From Salibacterium aidingense DSM 18341 (GTDB taxonomy: Bacteria; Bacillota; Bacilli; Bacillales; Marinococcaceae), in contig NZ_AUCI01000008.1 in the NCBI RefSeq assembly GCF_000429685.1, forward strand, positions 124,001 to 188,000: 64,000 bases of DNA. The letters run 5' to 3'. The notes below the pieces were generated by a model. The model saw only the letters and a program-made list of their open reading frames with translations. It was not told the DNA's origin and searched no databases. Below, piece after piece: positions 18,701 to 28,327 of the stretch. A program made the translations under genes and the position numbers. Every line of letters begins with the position of its first letter. Position 1 is the first letter of the stretch.

Positions 18701-19489
18701 ATGATTATAACAACGGCGAAAAAAGCACGGACCGACGAAATAGAGGAAGCACAATGGCTGGCAGAAACATGGGATCATCCTTATGAGCCCCGGAGGAAGA
18801 AATCCTTTCAACAATGGCTCCGCCAAAGAAACGAATCGATTTATGCCGTTGGAGCGAAGCAGGATAAACTATACCATCCGGCTTCCAACCATCCATTGAC
18901 CTTTCATCCGAGCATGGCTTGGATTCGATACCAGCGTCTGAAAAAGGGTGGAAAAGATCCGATGGTTGAAGCTGCAGGATTACGAGAAGGAATGACATTT
19001 CTGGACGGCACCCTGGGCCTTGCTTCAGACAGTATTGTTGCCAGTACCGTAACGGGAGAGATGGGGAACGTTTGTGGGGTGGAATGTCATCCCTTCATGG
19101 CAAGGCTTGTGCAGAAGGGCCTCAAGCATTGGGAAGAAGATTGCTCCGCTTTTAACAGGGCGATGCGGCGGATAAACTTAGTGACAGGAGAGCACGGTCA
19201 GGTTTTAGAAAACATGTCGGATCATCAGGTTGATGTCGTCTATTTTGACCCAATGTTTGAAAAAGCAGTGGATGCTTCGGTTCATCTTAAACCGCTGCGG
19301 TTATTTGCTTCTCATGAGCCTCTGCAACGCAGCGTTCTCACCGAAGCAATCAGGGTAGCTGGAAAAAGGGTGGTTGTAAAAACAACATCGTTTTCGTCTT
19401 CTCTCGAATCGCTCGGTTTTACTTGGATGAAAAGAGCGGGTGCTTCTTTTTCATATGCTGTCCTTGATAAAGGAGAAGAAATCGAATGA
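18701..19489 (+). CDS. RsmJ-like SAM-dependent methyltransferase
   Basis: A 262-residue class I methyltransferase. The SAM-binding loop is FLDGTLGLASDSIVAS near residues 96-111, and the catalytic-type motif VVYFDPMFEKAV near 176 matches the DPMF signature of RsmJ (YhiQ, PF04445), which methylates G1516 of 16S rRNA in Proteobacteria. Whether this Firmicute member has the same target is unknown. The start at 18701 is preferred over the ATG at 18695 because it leaves 8 nt after AAAGAGAGG. The stop overlaps the miaA start (ATGA), so the two are translationally coupled. Confidence 0.8.
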   Translation: MIITTAKKARTDEIEEAQWLAETWDHPYEPRRKKSFQQWLRQRNESIYAVGAKQDKLYHPASNHPLTFHPSMAWIRYQRLKKGGKDPMVEAAGLREGMTFLDGTLGLASDSIVASTVTGEMGNVCGVECHPFMARLVQKGLKHWEEDCSAFNRAMRRINLVTGEHGQVLENMSDHQVDVVYFDPMFEKAVDASVHLKPLRLFASHEPLQRSVLTEAIRVAGKRVVVKTTSFSSSLESLGFTWMKRAGASFSYAVLDKGEEIE

Positions 19490-20415
19490 AAGAAAAAGTA
19501 GTCGTAATTGCCGGACCTACGGCAGTTGGAAAATCCGAAGCCGGCATAAAACTGGCCTCTCATTTTCAGGGCGAAATCATCAGCGGAGATTCAATGCAGA
19601 TATATAAAGGGCTGGATATTGGAACAGCTAAAGTTTCAAAAGAAGAACGAGCAGGAATCCCTCATTATCTGATAGATGAATGTGAGCCGGATGATTCGTT
19701 TTCTGCTTCTGCCTTTAAGGAAGCGGCTCAAAAACGCATAGAAGAGATTAATCAGCGCGGTAAATTACCGTTTATTGTAGGGGGGACGGGTTTTTACATT
19801 CAATCGGTCCTGCGAAATCTGGATTTTCATGACGCTCCCTCTGATGAAGAATTTAGAAATAAAATGGAAACATATGTCCGTAACCATGGCAGAACCGCTC
19901 TGCATGAAAAATTGAAGCAGCAGGACGAAGAAAGTGCCCGTTCCATTCATCCAAATAACACAAAGAAAGTAATTCGTGCTTTGGAGATCCGCCATGTAAC
20001 CGGGAAAACGAAACAGCCGTTTGCCCGCAGGGAACCAACCACTTTCCATTACGACCATATAATTATTGGATTAACAATGGACCGGAATGTATTGTACAGC
20101 CGTATCAACGAAAGAGTAGATAAAATGGTGGAGGCAGGTCTTGTAGAAGAAGCAAAATGGCTGTATGATCATTATCCCCCGAATGTACAAGCGGCCCAGG
20201 CTATTGGTTATAAAGAGTTTTTTCCCTATTTTAGAGGGGACTGCTCCCTGGAAGAAGCTGCTGCTCAGTTGAAAAAGAATTCAAGACATTATGCCAAGCG
20301 TCAGCTTACCTGGTTCCGCAACAAAGAAGAAGTGGAATGGTTTGATATGACAGCAGGACCCCGTGAGGAAAAAATAGAAAAAATGATACGTTGGATAGAA
20401 GGAAAATATAAATGA
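19486..20415 (+). CDS. miaA: tRNA dimethylallyltransferase MiaA
   Basis: A 309-residue MiaA. The P-loop IAGPTAVGKSEAGIKLA is at about residues 7-23, SGDSMQIYKGLDIGTAK near 35, GGTGFYIQSVL near 98 and KRQLTWFRN near 277. It transfers a dimethylallyl group from DMAPP to A37 of tRNAs reading UNN codons; MiaB then methylthiolates it. The ATG overlaps the upstream methyltransferase stop by 4 nt. hfq follows 47 bp downstream, as in many bacteria. Confidence 0.97.
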   Translation: MKEKVVVIAGPTAVGKSEAGIKLASHFQGEIISGDSMQIYKGLDIGTAKVSKEERAGIPHYLIDECEPDDSFSASAFKEAAQKRIEEINQRGKLPFIVGGTGFYIQSVLRNLDFHDAPSDEEFRNKMETYVRNHGRTALHEKLKQQDEESARSIHPNNTKKVIRALEIRHVTGKTKQPFARREPTTFHYDHIIIGLTMDRNVLYSRINERVDKMVEAGLVEEAKWLYDHYPPNVQAAQAIGYKEFFPYFRGDCSLEEAAAQLKKNSRHYAKRQLTWFRNKEEVEWFDMTAGPREEKIEKMIRWIEGKYK

Positions 20416-20462
20416 ATCGTCGAATAATTATAAATAGAGAATGATGAGGGGGACTTTATGTC

Positions 20463-20717
20463 ATGAAACAGCCAGTAAATATTCAGGACCAATTTTTAAA
20501 CACCCTGCGCAGAGAAAAGATCCCTGTTACCGTTTTTCTGCTGAACGGCTTTCAATTAAGGGGACAGGTGAAAGCTTTTGATAACTTCACCGTTGTACTG
20601 GACAGCGATGGGAAACAACAGCTTGTCTACAAACATGCGATATCTACGTTTGCGCCGCAGCGTCAAATTTCTCTTCAGGTAGAACCGGAAAAGGAAGAAA
20701 CGCCGTCGCAGACTTAA
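20463..20717 (+). CDS. hfq: RNA chaperone Hfq
   Basis: An 84-residue Sm-like protein. Sm1 has [29 protein letters not shown] and Sm2 has [10 protein letters not shown], the Firmicute form of the YKHAI motif. A short Glu/Pro-rich tail follows. Hfq forms a hexameric ring that binds U-rich and A-rich RNA. The start at 20463 follows GAGGGGGAC; an ATG 5 nt upstream runs into TGA after one codon and is in another frame. It lies in the miaA-hfq unit and ends in a strong terminator. Confidence 0.97.
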   Translation: MKQPVNIQDQFLNTLRREKIPVTVFLLNGFQLRGQVKAFDNFTVVLDSDGKQQLVYKHAISTFAPQRQISLQVEPEKEETPSQT

Positions 20718-20753
20718 CAAAAAAGCTTCCGGCCAAGGCTGGAAGCTTTTTTT
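20718..20753 (+). terminator. hfq terminator
   Basis: AAAAAGCTTCC and GGAAGCTTTTT form a stem around GGCCAAGGCT and continue into a T run. Confidence 0.93.
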
Positions 20754-20817
20754 AAGGGAAGAATAGAGACTGTCTCTTGATAGCGGGATATCGTTTCCAG
20801 CCCAGCGGGGGCAGGGT

Positions 20818-21789
20818 TCATCTGGATTCATTTCTGTGTACATACGCAATATATTTATTTAACGTCAGAATGCTGTTTAACCCGAGTTTTTCTTTTAATC
20901 TTTTAGGGCTCATTCCATCCTGAAGAGCACGAATAATAAAGGTGTTCCGTAAATGCTTGGCTGAAACAGCCCGCTCTATCCCAGCACGCTTACGCTCCTC
21001 TCTGATCATTTTCTGAATGGCAATTTCCGTTAAATTTTTGGGGCGGTCCTGTTCATAGCTCCAGCGATAGGTCTGCCGCTGAAAATCAAACGCTGCAAAA
21101 ATAGGATGATGTTTCATATAGGGCCGAACCGCTTTCGGAATTCCGTGCAAATAATGGTATAATAAGGATTGATCGTCTCTGGATAAAAAGATAGATCTTG
21201 GATTGCCAGTATTTTCCGGTATATGTATCAGTCCGCGTCCCTCATTTAAATGTTCCATCTGAAGGCAGGACAGTTCCTGCAAACGAAGCCCATAATGGAG
21301 AAACCAGCGGATAATGACCAGATTTCTCGGAGCAAGCAGCGGCCGTGCCGTTGCTTGTTTTTCACTTAACCCAGCATCGGAAAGCAGACTGGTTTTTAAT
21401 TTTTTTTCTTCGAGACGGTGAAGAATATCATGGGATGTTATTTCGTCCCAGATGGATTCCTCCAGATCAAGGGAGGCCATTGGGTGATAAGAAAGCAGCC
21501 CGGCCCCTCTCAAAAAAGAAAAGTATTGTTTTAAAACGGTTTGGATTCTTTTTAATGTACGTATCTGATAATGCCGGTTTTTTTCTAATAATGAAAAATA
21601 CCCTTCTATCCGCTGAGGATCGGTTGATGCTGGGAAGGAGACGGAACCGGTGACAACGTCAATGTAACGGAAAAAATCAGCCAGATCATACCGGTACCGT
21701 CGAATGGTACTTTCTTTTCTTCCTCTTGATTTCAAATAATCCAAAAACGTTTCGGCTGAAGCGGGCAGATCAAATGTATCATCCGGCAT
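20818..21789 (-). CDS. Tyrosine recombinase-like protein with degenerate active site
   Basis: A 323-residue protein with the two-domain layout of XerC/XerD. The N-terminal SAM-like domain (residues about 8-110) contains ESTIRRYRYDLADFFRYI. In the catalytic domain the first Arg is present (HYGLRLQELSCL), as are the second Arg (AKHLRNTF) and the Tyr (LNKYIAYV). The position of the HxxR histidine is Lys, the usual LGH histidine is Leu (EKLGLNSI), and the beta-hairpin Lys is not evident (ENTGNPRSIFL). It may be a weak or inactive recombinase kept as a DNA-binding protein. It lies alone on the minus strand between hfq and spoVK; no att-like repeats were seen. Confidence 0.85.
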   Translation of the reverse strand: MPDDTFDLPASAETFLDYLKSRGRKESTIRRYRYDLADFFRYIDVVTGSVSFPASTDPQRIEGYFSLLEKNRHYQIRTLKRIQTVLKQYFSFLRGAGLLSYHPMASLDLEESIWDEITSHDILHRLEEKKLKTSLLSDAGLSEKQATARPLLAPRNLVIIRWFLHYGLRLQELSCLQMEHLNEGRGLIHIPENTGNPRSIFLSRDDQSLLYHYLHGIPKAVRPYMKHHPIFAAFDFQRQTYRWSYEQDRPKNLTEIAIQKMIREERKRAGIERAVSAKHLRNTFIIRALQDGMSPKRLKEKLGLNSILTLNKYIAYVHRNESR

Positions 21790-21923
21790 GTCGGTCTTCC
21801 TTTCGTTTTACAGGCTGTATCTATTATAGCAGACCATCCAATCACCATTCACTACTTGTTGACGTATACTATGGGTGAACGCCCGGTATGATTTCAGCGT
21901 TTAGAAAGAGGGGAATTTCTGTG

Positions 21924-22853
21924 ATGATACAAACGAAAAGAAGAGAAAAGATACAGATTAACCTGAACTCCTCCCCGGATAAAGAGATGGTAAAAGAAAA
22001 AGAACTTCTTTCGCTTGATCAGCATTATCCGTTATTTAAAGCAGAGAAAAAAATCACCGGTATGATAGGCATGAAACATGTAAAAGATTTTATCAGAGAA
22101 ATGTATGCTCTCGTCTATGTAAATGAATGCCGGCACAAGCTTGAGCTGGAAGCCACCCGGCAGAATTATCATATGCTGTTTATTGGAAACCCGGGAACCG
22201 GAAAAACAACCGTGGCTCGTATCATGGCTGAGATGATGAAAGAAATGCATGTACTGGAGAAAGGGCATTTTATTGAAGCAGAACGGGCAGACCTTGTTGG
22301 GGAATATATAGGACAGACAGCTCAAAAAACGAAGGACGTTATTAAAAAAGCAGAAGGCGGAATACTGTTCATAGACGAAGCTTACTCTTTGGCACGCGGC
22401 GGCGAAAAAGATTTTGGCAGGGAAGCAGTTGATACGTTAGTAAAGGCGATGGAAGACCAGCAGCACCGTTTCATTTTAATACTGGCCGGGTACCCGGAAG
22501 AAATGAAGCAGTTTTTACGGCTGAATCCCGGATTGCCGTCAAGGTTCCCCAATACGTTAACGTTTCAGGATTTTTCCGGGTCCGATATGCTGGAGTTAAG
22601 CAAAAACTTAATTCAAGAGAAAGACTACCAGGCTACAGATGCTTTACTAAAGCAGCTGTACCGTCATTTTCAGCAGCTGCGTTATCCTAAGGCCAGCCAC
22701 AATGGACGTTACGTGAGAAATCTGGTAGAGCGTATGATCCGCCGCCATGCTTTGCGGCTGCTGGAAGAAGGAAGACCTATCAATAAACACACGCTGATGA
22801 CGCTGGAGGCAGATGATATGACAATAACAGAAGATGAAGGAGTACAGGTATGA
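21924..22853 (+). CDS. spoVK: Stage V sporulation protein K (CbxX/CfxQ AAA+ ATPase)
   Basis: A 309-residue AAA+ protein. Walker A is FIGNPGTGKTTVARIMAEMM near residue 86, Walker B GGILFIDEAYSLARGG near 148-163, and the sensor/arginine region LPSRFPNTLTF near 212. B. subtilis SpoVK (SpoVJ) is made in the mother cell and is needed for spore maturation. The ATG at 21924 is preferred (10 nt after GAGGGG) over the upstream in-frame ATG at 21888. The stop overlaps the hflX start by 4 nt. A second, double-domain member of the same family is encoded at 49.6 kb. Confidence 0.93.
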   Translation: MIQTKRREKIQINLNSSPDKEMVKEKELLSLDQHYPLFKAEKKITGMIGMKHVKDFIREMYALVYVNECRHKLELEATRQNYHMLFIGNPGTGKTTVARIMAEMMKEMHVLEKGHFIEAERADLVGEYIGQTAQKTKDVIKKAEGGILFIDEAYSLARGGEKDFGREAVDTLVKAMEDQQHRFILILAGYPEEMKQFLRLNPGLPSRFPNTLTFQDFSGSDMLELSKNLIQEKDYQATDALLKQLYRHFQQLRYPKASHNGRYVRNLVERMIRRHALRLLEEGRPINKHTLMTLEADDMTITEDEGVQV

Positions 22854-24097
22854 CCGAAAGAGTAATCATTGTAGGCTGTCGATTTCCCCAAATGAGTCAG
22901 AAACAGTTTCATATGACGATGGAAGAGCTGAAAGCTCTTGTTCATACGGTTCAGGGGGAGGTGGCGGCAGAAATTGTCCAGGCAAGGGAAAAGCCGGACC
23001 CTGCCACTTATGTTGGAAAAGGAAAAGTTACGGAGATAATGGAAGCGGTCCATTCCGGGGAGGCCGACCTTGTTGTTTTCAATGATGAGTTATCTCCGGG
23101 GCAGGTCCGCAATCTCGACCAGGAAATGGAGATTCGGGTGATAGACCGCACGCAGCTGATTCTTGACATTTTTGCGGAGCGGGCGAAAACGAAGGAAGGA
23201 AACATACAAGTAGAATTGGCTCAGCTTTCTTATCTGCTCCCCCGGCTGGCCGGCCGGGGGGAAGCGCTGTCAAGACTCGGGGGAGGGATTGGAACCCGGG
23301 GCCCGGGGGAGACCAAGCTGGAAACCGACCGGCGCTATATTTTAAAACGGATGGATGACTTGAAAAAGCAGCTGGCAGATGTCACATCTCATCGTGAAAG
23401 TTACCGTGAACAACGGCGTAAAAACAACACGGTCCAATTCGCCCTGGTCGGTTACACGAATGCCGGAAAATCAACACTTTTAACAAAGCTCTCCGGCGCT
23501 GAGACGTTTCAGGAGAATTTATTATTTGCTACGCTGGACCCTTTGACAAGACAGATGACGCTGCCTTCCGGGTATCCGGTGTTATTAACAGATACGGTGG
23601 GATTTATACAACATTTGCCGACCACCCTGATCGCTGCTTTTCGCTCGACACTTGAGGAAGTCAAGGAAGCAGATGTTCTTCTTCATATCGTTGATGCCTC
23701 TCATCCAGAAGCTGTGTCGCAAATGGAGACCGTGGACAAGCTGTTGAAAGAACTGGGCGCCGACTCTATTCCGGTGGTGACTGTTTTAAATAAGGCCGAT
23801 CGTTTAGAAGATTCCTCTTTTTTTCCGGAAGTGGTGCGGCCAATGATCTATCTATCGGCATTTAAAGAAGAAGATATCGAAGCCCTGAAAGAACTGATGG
23901 AATCGACGTTAAAATCACAGATGAATTATTATCATGTGAAGATCCCGGTGGAAGACGGAAAAAGTTTGGCGGAGGTGCAGCGGGGTACGATGGTAGAACA
24001 AGAACAACTCATCGAGAATGAACATTATTTCGAAATGCGCGGTTATGTTCTTCGGGATCATCCGGTAAATGGTACATTACGGCATTTCACCTATTAG
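22850..24097 (+). CDS. hflX: GTPase HflX
   Basis: A 415-residue ribosome-associated GTPase that splits stalled or hibernating 70S particles in species studied. The N-terminal HflX domain includes YVGKGKVTEI and DELSPGQVRNL; the glycine-rich linker is GGGIGTRGPGETKLE near residue 144. The GTPase motifs are GYTNAGKSTLLTKL near 202, DTVGFIQHLP near 249 and LNKADRL near 316. It overlaps spoVK by ATGA. The order spoVK-hflX(ynbA)-ynbB-glnR-glnA is that of B. subtilis. Confidence 0.96.
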   Translation: MTERVIIVGCRFPQMSQKQFHMTMEELKALVHTVQGEVAAEIVQAREKPDPATYVGKGKVTEIMEAVHSGEADLVVFNDELSPGQVRNLDQEMEIRVIDRTQLILDIFAERAKTKEGNIQVELAQLSYLLPRLAGRGEALSRLGGGIGTRGPGETKLETDRRYILKRMDDLKKQLADVTSHRESYREQRRKNNTVQFALVGYTNAGKSTLLTKLSGAETFQENLLFATLDPLTRQMTLPSGYPVLLTDTVGFIQHLPTTLIAAFRSTLEEVKEADVLLHIVDASHPEAVSQMETVDKLLKELGADSIPVVTVLNKADRLEDSSFFPEVVRPMIYLSAFKEEDIEALKELMESTLKSQMNYYHVKIPVEDGKSLAEVQRGTMVEQEQLIENEHYFEMRGYVLRDHPVNGTLRHFTY

Positions 24098-24112
24098 AAA
24101 GGACGCTTATTC

Positions 24113-25396
24113 ATGAATAGACGAGATTCTCTCGAGCAATTAGAAGAAGCAGCTGAAGCAAAAATAACCGCCAGGCGTGCCGCGGTGGAAAAAACAGCAG
24201 AAGTGAATCAGGCTCGTGTTCTTCAAATTTTCCAGGAAGAAAAGGTGGCTGCTGTACACTTTCAGCCTTCCACGGGATATGGCTATGATGACATGGGGCG
24301 GGAAACACTTGACAGGGTTTATGCCAAAATCTTTGGAACCGAAAAAGCTATGGTCAGACCCCAGTTTATTTCGGGAACACATGCTATTACCACTGCATTG
24401 TTTGGCGTGCTCCGGCCGGGAGATCACCTCTTATACTGCGGCAGGCCTTACGATACCCTGGAGACAGCAATAGGGTTGAGCGGCCGGGAAAAAGGCTCCA
24501 TGAAAGAATTTGGCATTTCCTGTGATATAGCACCGCTCTCTGAAAATGGCCTGCCTGATCCGGAGGTTCTGGCCTCTTGGATAAAAGAAGATACCAAAGT
24601 AGTGGCCCTGCAGCGTTCTAAAGGATACAGCAATCGTCCTTCATTAACAATAGAGAAACTCGAAGCATTAATAACCTTTATTAAACAGATAAAACCCGGC
24701 ATTATAGTATTCGTCGATAATTGCTATGGGGAGTTTGCGGAAAGGACGGAACCAGGACATGCCGGTGCAGATTTATTGGCAGGGTCGTTAATAAAAAATC
24801 CCGGCGGAGGGCTTGTCCGGACAGGAGGATACATTGCCGGCAGCGCGACATATATAGAAGAGGCAGCAGCGCGGTTTGCCGCCCCGGGTATTGGGCTGGA
24901 AGGAGGAGCTACCTTACATAGCCTGCTTGAGATGTTTCAGGGGATTTTTATGGCGCCGCATATCGTTTCTCAGGCCTTAATGGGGGCACACTATACTGCG
25001 GCCATGCTGGAAGAAGTGGGGTTGAACACCGTTCCGGCATCGACAGACCCGCGGACGGATTTAATTCAGGCTGTGCAGTTTGAAAATAAAGAACGAATGA
25101 TTCGATTTTGCCAGGCCATCCAAAAAGCGTCACCGATTGATTCGATGGTCCAGCCGAACCCATCTCCGATGCCTGGTTATGAAGATGAAGTCATCATGGC
25201 GGCAGGCACCTTCATCCAGGGATCCAGTATTGAACTTTCGGCGGATGGACCGCTCCGTCCTCCCTACACAGCTTATGTTCAAGGCGGATTAACGTTTCCC
25301 CATGTGAAATATGCAGTAAAACAAGCTCTTCAAACCTTACTTGAAGAAAAACTGCTCACCTTACCATTCGACAAAGAAAACCAAAATCCGATGTAA
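24113..25396 (+). CDS. ynbB: YnbB, PLP-dependent methionine gamma-lyase-like protein
   Basis: A 427-residue member of the Met_gamma_lyase family (PF06838), also annotated 'aluminium resistance protein'. PLP-fold features include the tyrosine-rich segment [34 protein letters not shown] near residue 200 (PLP Asp) and the Schiff-base lysine region [22 protein letters not shown] near 222-243. The substrate is not established. The ATG follows AGAAAGGACG. It sits 15 bp after hflX, so the two are probably co-transcribed. Confidence 0.9.
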   Translation: MNRRDSLEQLEEAAEAKITARRAAVEKTAEVNQARVLQIFQEEKVAAVHFQPSTGYGYDDMGRETLDRVYAKIFGTEKAMVRPQFISGTHAITTALFGVLRPGDHLLYCGRPYDTLETAIGLSGREKGSMKEFGISCDIAPLSENGLPDPEVLASWIKEDTKVVALQRSKGYSNRPSLTIEKLEALITFIKQIKPGIIVFVDNCYGEFAERTEPGHAGADLLAGSLIKNPGGGLVRTGGYIAGSATYIEEAAARFAAPGIGLEGGATLHSLLEMFQGIFMAPHIVSQALMGAHYTAAMLEEVGLNTVPASTDPRTDLIQAVQFENKERMIRFCQAIQKASPIDSMVQPNPSPMPGYEDEVIMAAGTFIQGSSIELSADGPLRPPYTAYVQGGLTFPHVKYAVKQALQTLLEEKLLTLPFDKENQNPM

Positions 25397-25413
25397 AAAT
25401 AGTTAACATGCTA

Positions 25414-25442
25414 TTGACTAAAAACCTCACATCATGTAGGAT
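25414..25442 (+). promoter_or_regulatory. glnRA promoter overlapping a GlnR/TnrA-type site
   Basis: TTGACT (25414-25419), a 17-bp spacer and TAGGAT (25437-25442). The 17-mer at 25415-25431 aligns with TGTNA-N7-TNACA: its right half TCACA is perfect and its left half is weak. This fits autorepression by GlnR under nitrogen excess. Confidence 0.65.
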
Positions 25443-25476
25443 TAACTTAACTTCAACAAGGAAAGGAGGCAGCCAG

Positions 25477-25875
25477 ATGAATGATCATATTCGGCGTAAT
25501 ATGCCTTTATTTCCTATAAGTATCGTGAAAAAACTGACGGAACTATCCGCAAGGCAGATTCGTTATTATGAAGAACATGGTTTGATCTACCCGTCGCGGA
25601 CGGAAGGAAATCAGCGCCAGTTTTCATTTAACGATGTGGATAAACTTCTTGAAATCAAAACCCTGATTGAACGAGGGGTGAACTTATCAGGCATCAAAGA
25701 AATTTTTGAACTCCGCGCGGACCAGGAGAAGGAGAAACCGGCTGCTGCGCTTAAAAATACAGAAGGTATGAGTGATAAAGAACTCCGCCGCCACTTGCAG
25801 AAAGAGGTCATGATGGCGGGAACCCAGGGAAGATCCTCTATGATTCAAGGACAGCTTTCACGATTTTTTCATTAG
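25477..25875 (+). CDS. glnR: GlnR, MerR-family repressor of glutamine synthetase
   Basis: A 132-residue MerR-type regulator. The winged helix is near the N-terminus: [26 protein letters not shown], then [19 protein letters not shown]. The C-terminal tail ([23 protein letters not shown]) corresponds to the region sensing feedback-inhibited GlnA. The ATG at 25477 is preceded by GGAAAGGAGG; the in-frame ATG at 25408 lies upstream of the promoter and is rejected. It heads the glnR-glnA operon. Confidence 0.96.
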   Translation: MNDHIRRNMPLFPISIVKKLTELSARQIRYYEEHGLIYPSRTEGNQRQFSFNDVDKLLEIKTLIERGVNLSGIKEIFELRADQEKEKPAAALKNTEGMSDKELRRHLQKEVMMAGTQGRSSMIQGQLSRFFH

Positions 25876-25953
25876 CTCAATGAATATTCTTTTGCTTTTT
25901 CGCAGAAGATTTCATATTAATTTAATTTTATAATGAAGAGAGGAGATTACGTC

Positions 25954-27300
25954 ATGGCCAATACAAAAAAAGACATTATGAAAATGGCTGAAGAAGAAAA
26001 CGTAAAATTCATACGGCTTCAATTTACCGATTTACAGGGGATCATTAAAAATGTGGAAATTCCATACGACCAGCTGGATAAAGCGCTGGACAACCTGATG
26101 ATGTTTGATGGATCTTCCATTGAAGGTTTTGTGCGTATTGAAGAATCTGATATGTACTTATATCCGGACCTGGATACATGGGTGGTATTTCCATGGACAC
26201 CGGAAAAAGGCAAGGTGGCACGCCTTATCTGCGACATATACGAGCCGGGTGCACCAGGACAGGAACCCACTCCGTTTGAAGGGGATCCGCGCGGTGTCCT
26301 GAAGCGTGTGCTGAAAGAAGCAGAAAAGCTTGGATTTACAGATTTCAACATTGGACCGGAGCCGGAGTTCTTCCTTTTCAAAAATGATGAAAACGGAGAA
26401 CCGACAATGGAACTTAACGATAAAGGCGGATATTTTGACCTTGCCCCGACAGACCTCGGCGAAAACTGCCGCCGCGATATCGTGCTTGAACTCGAAGACA
26501 TGGGCTTTGAAATTGAAGCTTCCCACCACGAAGTGGCACCGGGACAGCACGAAATTGATTTCAAATATGCTGATGCTGTAACAACGTGTGACAACATTCA
26601 AACGTTTAAGCTGGTCGTTAAAACGATTGCCAGAAAGCACGGCCTGCACGCGACCTTTATGCCAAAGCCGTTGTTTGGTGTGAATGGTTCGGGAATGCAC
26701 TGCAATATGTCTTTATTTAAAGGCAAAGAAAACGCGTTTTATGATAAAAAGACGGACTCTCAGCTTAGTGAAACAGCAATGCAGTTCCTTGCCGGTATTC
26801 TGGAACATGCCCAGGCTTTTACTGCGCTGACCAACCCGATTGTTAACTCTTACAAGCGTCTTGTACCAGGATTTGAAGCACCGGTATATGTGGCCTGGTC
26901 TCTGAGAAACAGAAGTCCGCTTGTGCGTATTCCTTCATCCCGAGGCATGAGCACCCGTATCGAAGTAAGAAGTCCGGACCCATCCGCCAACCCCTACCTT
27001 GCTATGGCTTCGATGCTCGCGGCAGGCCTGGACGGAATAAAAAGAAAGCTTAATGCCCCGGAGCCAACCGATCGTAACATCTATGTGATGAGTAAAGAAG
27101 AACGCGAAGAAGAAGGCATCAAAGACCTGCCTGCCGATCTTCGGGCAGCGCTGGATAACCTTCTCAGCGATGAAACCCTTGTAAATGCTATCGGACCGCA
27201 CGCTATCGAACATTTTGCGGAAGCCAAAGAGATCGAATGGGACATGTTCCGCAGCATGGTTCACCCGTGGGAAAGAGAACAGTTCCTTTCCACGTATTAA
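25954..27300 (+). CDS. glnA: Glutamine synthetase type I
   Basis: A 448-residue GSI-alpha enzyme forming glutamine from glutamate, ammonia and ATP. Visible motifs are [17 protein letters not shown] near residue 50, the metal-binding [15 protein letters not shown] near 188, [15 protein letters not shown] near 235 and the ATP-site [11 protein letters not shown] near 320. No adenylylation-type loop is evident, as expected for Bacilli, where feedback-inhibited GlnA controls GlnR and TnrA. The ATG at 25954 follows GAGAGGAG at 8 nt and gives the expected start [17 protein letters not shown]-rich terminator follows. Confidence 0.98.
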   Translation: MANTKKDIMKMAEEENVKFIRLQFTDLQGIIKNVEIPYDQLDKALDNLMMFDGSSIEGFVRIEESDMYLYPDLDTWVVFPWTPEKGKVARLICDIYEPGAPGQEPTPFEGDPRGVLKRVLKEAEKLGFTDFNIGPEPEFFLFKNDENGEPTMELNDKGGYFDLAPTDLGENCRRDIVLELEDMGFEIEASHHEVAPGQHEIDFKYADAVTTCDNIQTFKLVVKTIARKHGLHATFMPKPLFGVNGSGMHCNMSLFKGKENAFYDKKTDSQLSETAMQFLAGILEHAQAFTALTNPIVNSYKRLVPGFEAPVYVAWSLRNRSPLVRIPSSRGMSTRIEVRSPDPSANPYLAMASMLAAGLDGIKRKLNAPEPTDRNIYVMSKEEREEEGIKDLPADLRAALDNLLSDETLVNAIGPHAIEHFAEAKEIEWDMFRSMVHPWEREQFLSTY

Positions 27301-27308
27301 AATCGTTA

Positions 27309-27343
27309 ACCCTTGGCACATCAAGTGCCGAGGGTTTTCTTTT
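27309..27343 (+). terminator. glnRA terminator
   Basis: CCCTTGGCAC (27310-27319) pairs with GTGCCGAGGG (27325-27334) and TTTTCTTTT follows. Confidence 0.92.
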
Positions 27344-27734
27344 ATTTGGGTGAAAAGCCGATACGAAGATGAAAAACGACTGCCCTCCCATTTGAGGATA
27401 TTACCCCTATGTCTTTCATATTTTTGCATGACAACCTTCTCGATTTTTTTTGCTGATGTGGAGTAAACTTCACGGATTGTATCACTGAAGCTCCATGAAT
27501 GAACGAGACGTGCATGCGGGAAGAGCATGAGGCAAAGACCCCGCAGAACGAGCCGTCAAAAGTGTTCGAGGTGGCTGGGGCTGCCCGCGGACGGACGAAT
27601 TGGTATCATTTTTTATTCATTGTATTAGCCCCCTGTTGTTATCCTAAGAAAGAGTTATCATTGGCAGACTTTTATTATTATGGCGCTGCAGGAAGACTGG
27701 AGAACATTCCCTGGCAGAATGGCAGCAGCTTTGA
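27344..27734. repeat. Gap with a fragment of the dispersed repeat
   Basis: About 390 bp with no supported gene. The stretch around 27509-27600 (GCGGGAAGAGCATGAG, AAGACCCCGCAG, then TGCCCGCGGACG) resembles the GC-rich internal part of repeat copy 1 at 12455-12600 but lacks the TGGGACAAAA ends. A 79-codon frame at 27499-27738 covers it and is considered spurious. Confidence 0.5.
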
Positions 27735-27763
27735 TTGAAACAAAACAAATGTTCGTATATAAT
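27735..27763 (+). promoter_or_regulatory. Promoter with LexA-like box between -35 and -10
   Basis: TTGAAA (27735-27740), a 17-bp spacer and TATAAT (27758-27763). Between them AAAACAAATGTTCG (27742-27755) matches 12 of 14 positions of the B. subtilis LexA consensus CGAACRNRYGTTYG. LexA bound here would block the promoter. Confidence 0.6.
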
Positions 27764-27792
27764 GAAAGAAAAGGGTTGGGGGAGGATTGCAT

Positions 27793-27999
27793 ATGAATGG
27801 CTTACTGCAGCGTGCAAAAGAGTCAGGACGTCCGCTTCAGATCATCTATGAATCAAAGAACGGAAGGCTGAGCCAGCGTACAGTCAGTATTTTTCGGATA
27901 AGGGAAACAGATATTCTGGTCTGGTGCCATCATAAACAGCACCTTCGCACGTTAAAAAGGAGCCGCATTTTATCAGCAGGTCCAAAAGCTTCTGCCTAA
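27793..27999 (+). CDS. Small WYL-domain-like protein
   Basis: A 68-residue protein. The start MNGLLQRAKESGRPLQIIYESKNGRLSQRTVSIF and the end TDILVWCHHKQHLRTLKRSRILS resemble the minimal stand-alone WYL-type beta-barrel proteins found near lexA in Bacillaceae. WYL domains bind nucleic acid or nucleotide ligands in several regulators; the role of this short form is unknown. The ATG follows GGGGGAGG. Its promoter carries a LexA-like box, so I infer SOS control. It is monocistronic; repeat copy 3 follows. Confidence 0.6.
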   Translation: MNGLLQRAKESGRPLQIIYESKNGRLSQRTVSIFRIRETDILVWCHHKQHLRTLKRSRILSAGPKASA

Positions 28000-28015
28000 C
28001 CGCCATAAAATAAGA

Positions 28016-28290
28016 GTCTGGGACAAAACCATTAAGAGATAAAAAATTCCGAACGATTCGTGAGAGAACCGTTCGGAATTTTTTTGTACCCATTCTACCG
28101 CTGCGTCAAAAAACTTCGCTTTTCCCCAGGGCACAAGGGCACCATTTCTTAACTCCCTTTGGTCGTTCTTGGAGTGTCTGCTTTGCCGTAGGGGACGCAC
28201 TTGAGCCTCCATGGGAGGAATTCCCTCTCTGCGGAGGTCACGAGACACGTGCTGTTCCCCCTGGAGGGAGTCTGCGTATGTTGACGCATT
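28016..28290. repeat. Dispersed repeat element, copy 3 (inverted orientation)
   Basis: CTGGGACAAAA at 28018-28028 begins the element; the conserved hairpin AATTCCGAACGATT/ACCGTTCGGAATT lies at about 28046-28082 and CGCTGCGTCA near 28102. These parts are the reverse complement of copies 1, 2 and 4. The remainder to about 28290 holds short inverted repeats and no gene. Confidence 0.75.
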
Positions 28291-28327
28291 GCTTCTTTAC
28301 ACAAACTATGAAATGTCTTTTTTTCCA

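Noticed and set aside
20458-20465. ATG-TCA-TGA before hfq as a possible Sec codon
   Set aside because: Reading on through the TGA leaves the hfq frame, and no hairpin or family match supports it; the ATG at 20463 gives normal Hfq.
27499-27738. 79-codon frame between glnA and the WYL-like gene
   Set aside because: It covers a repeat fragment and a promoter region and has no family resemblance.
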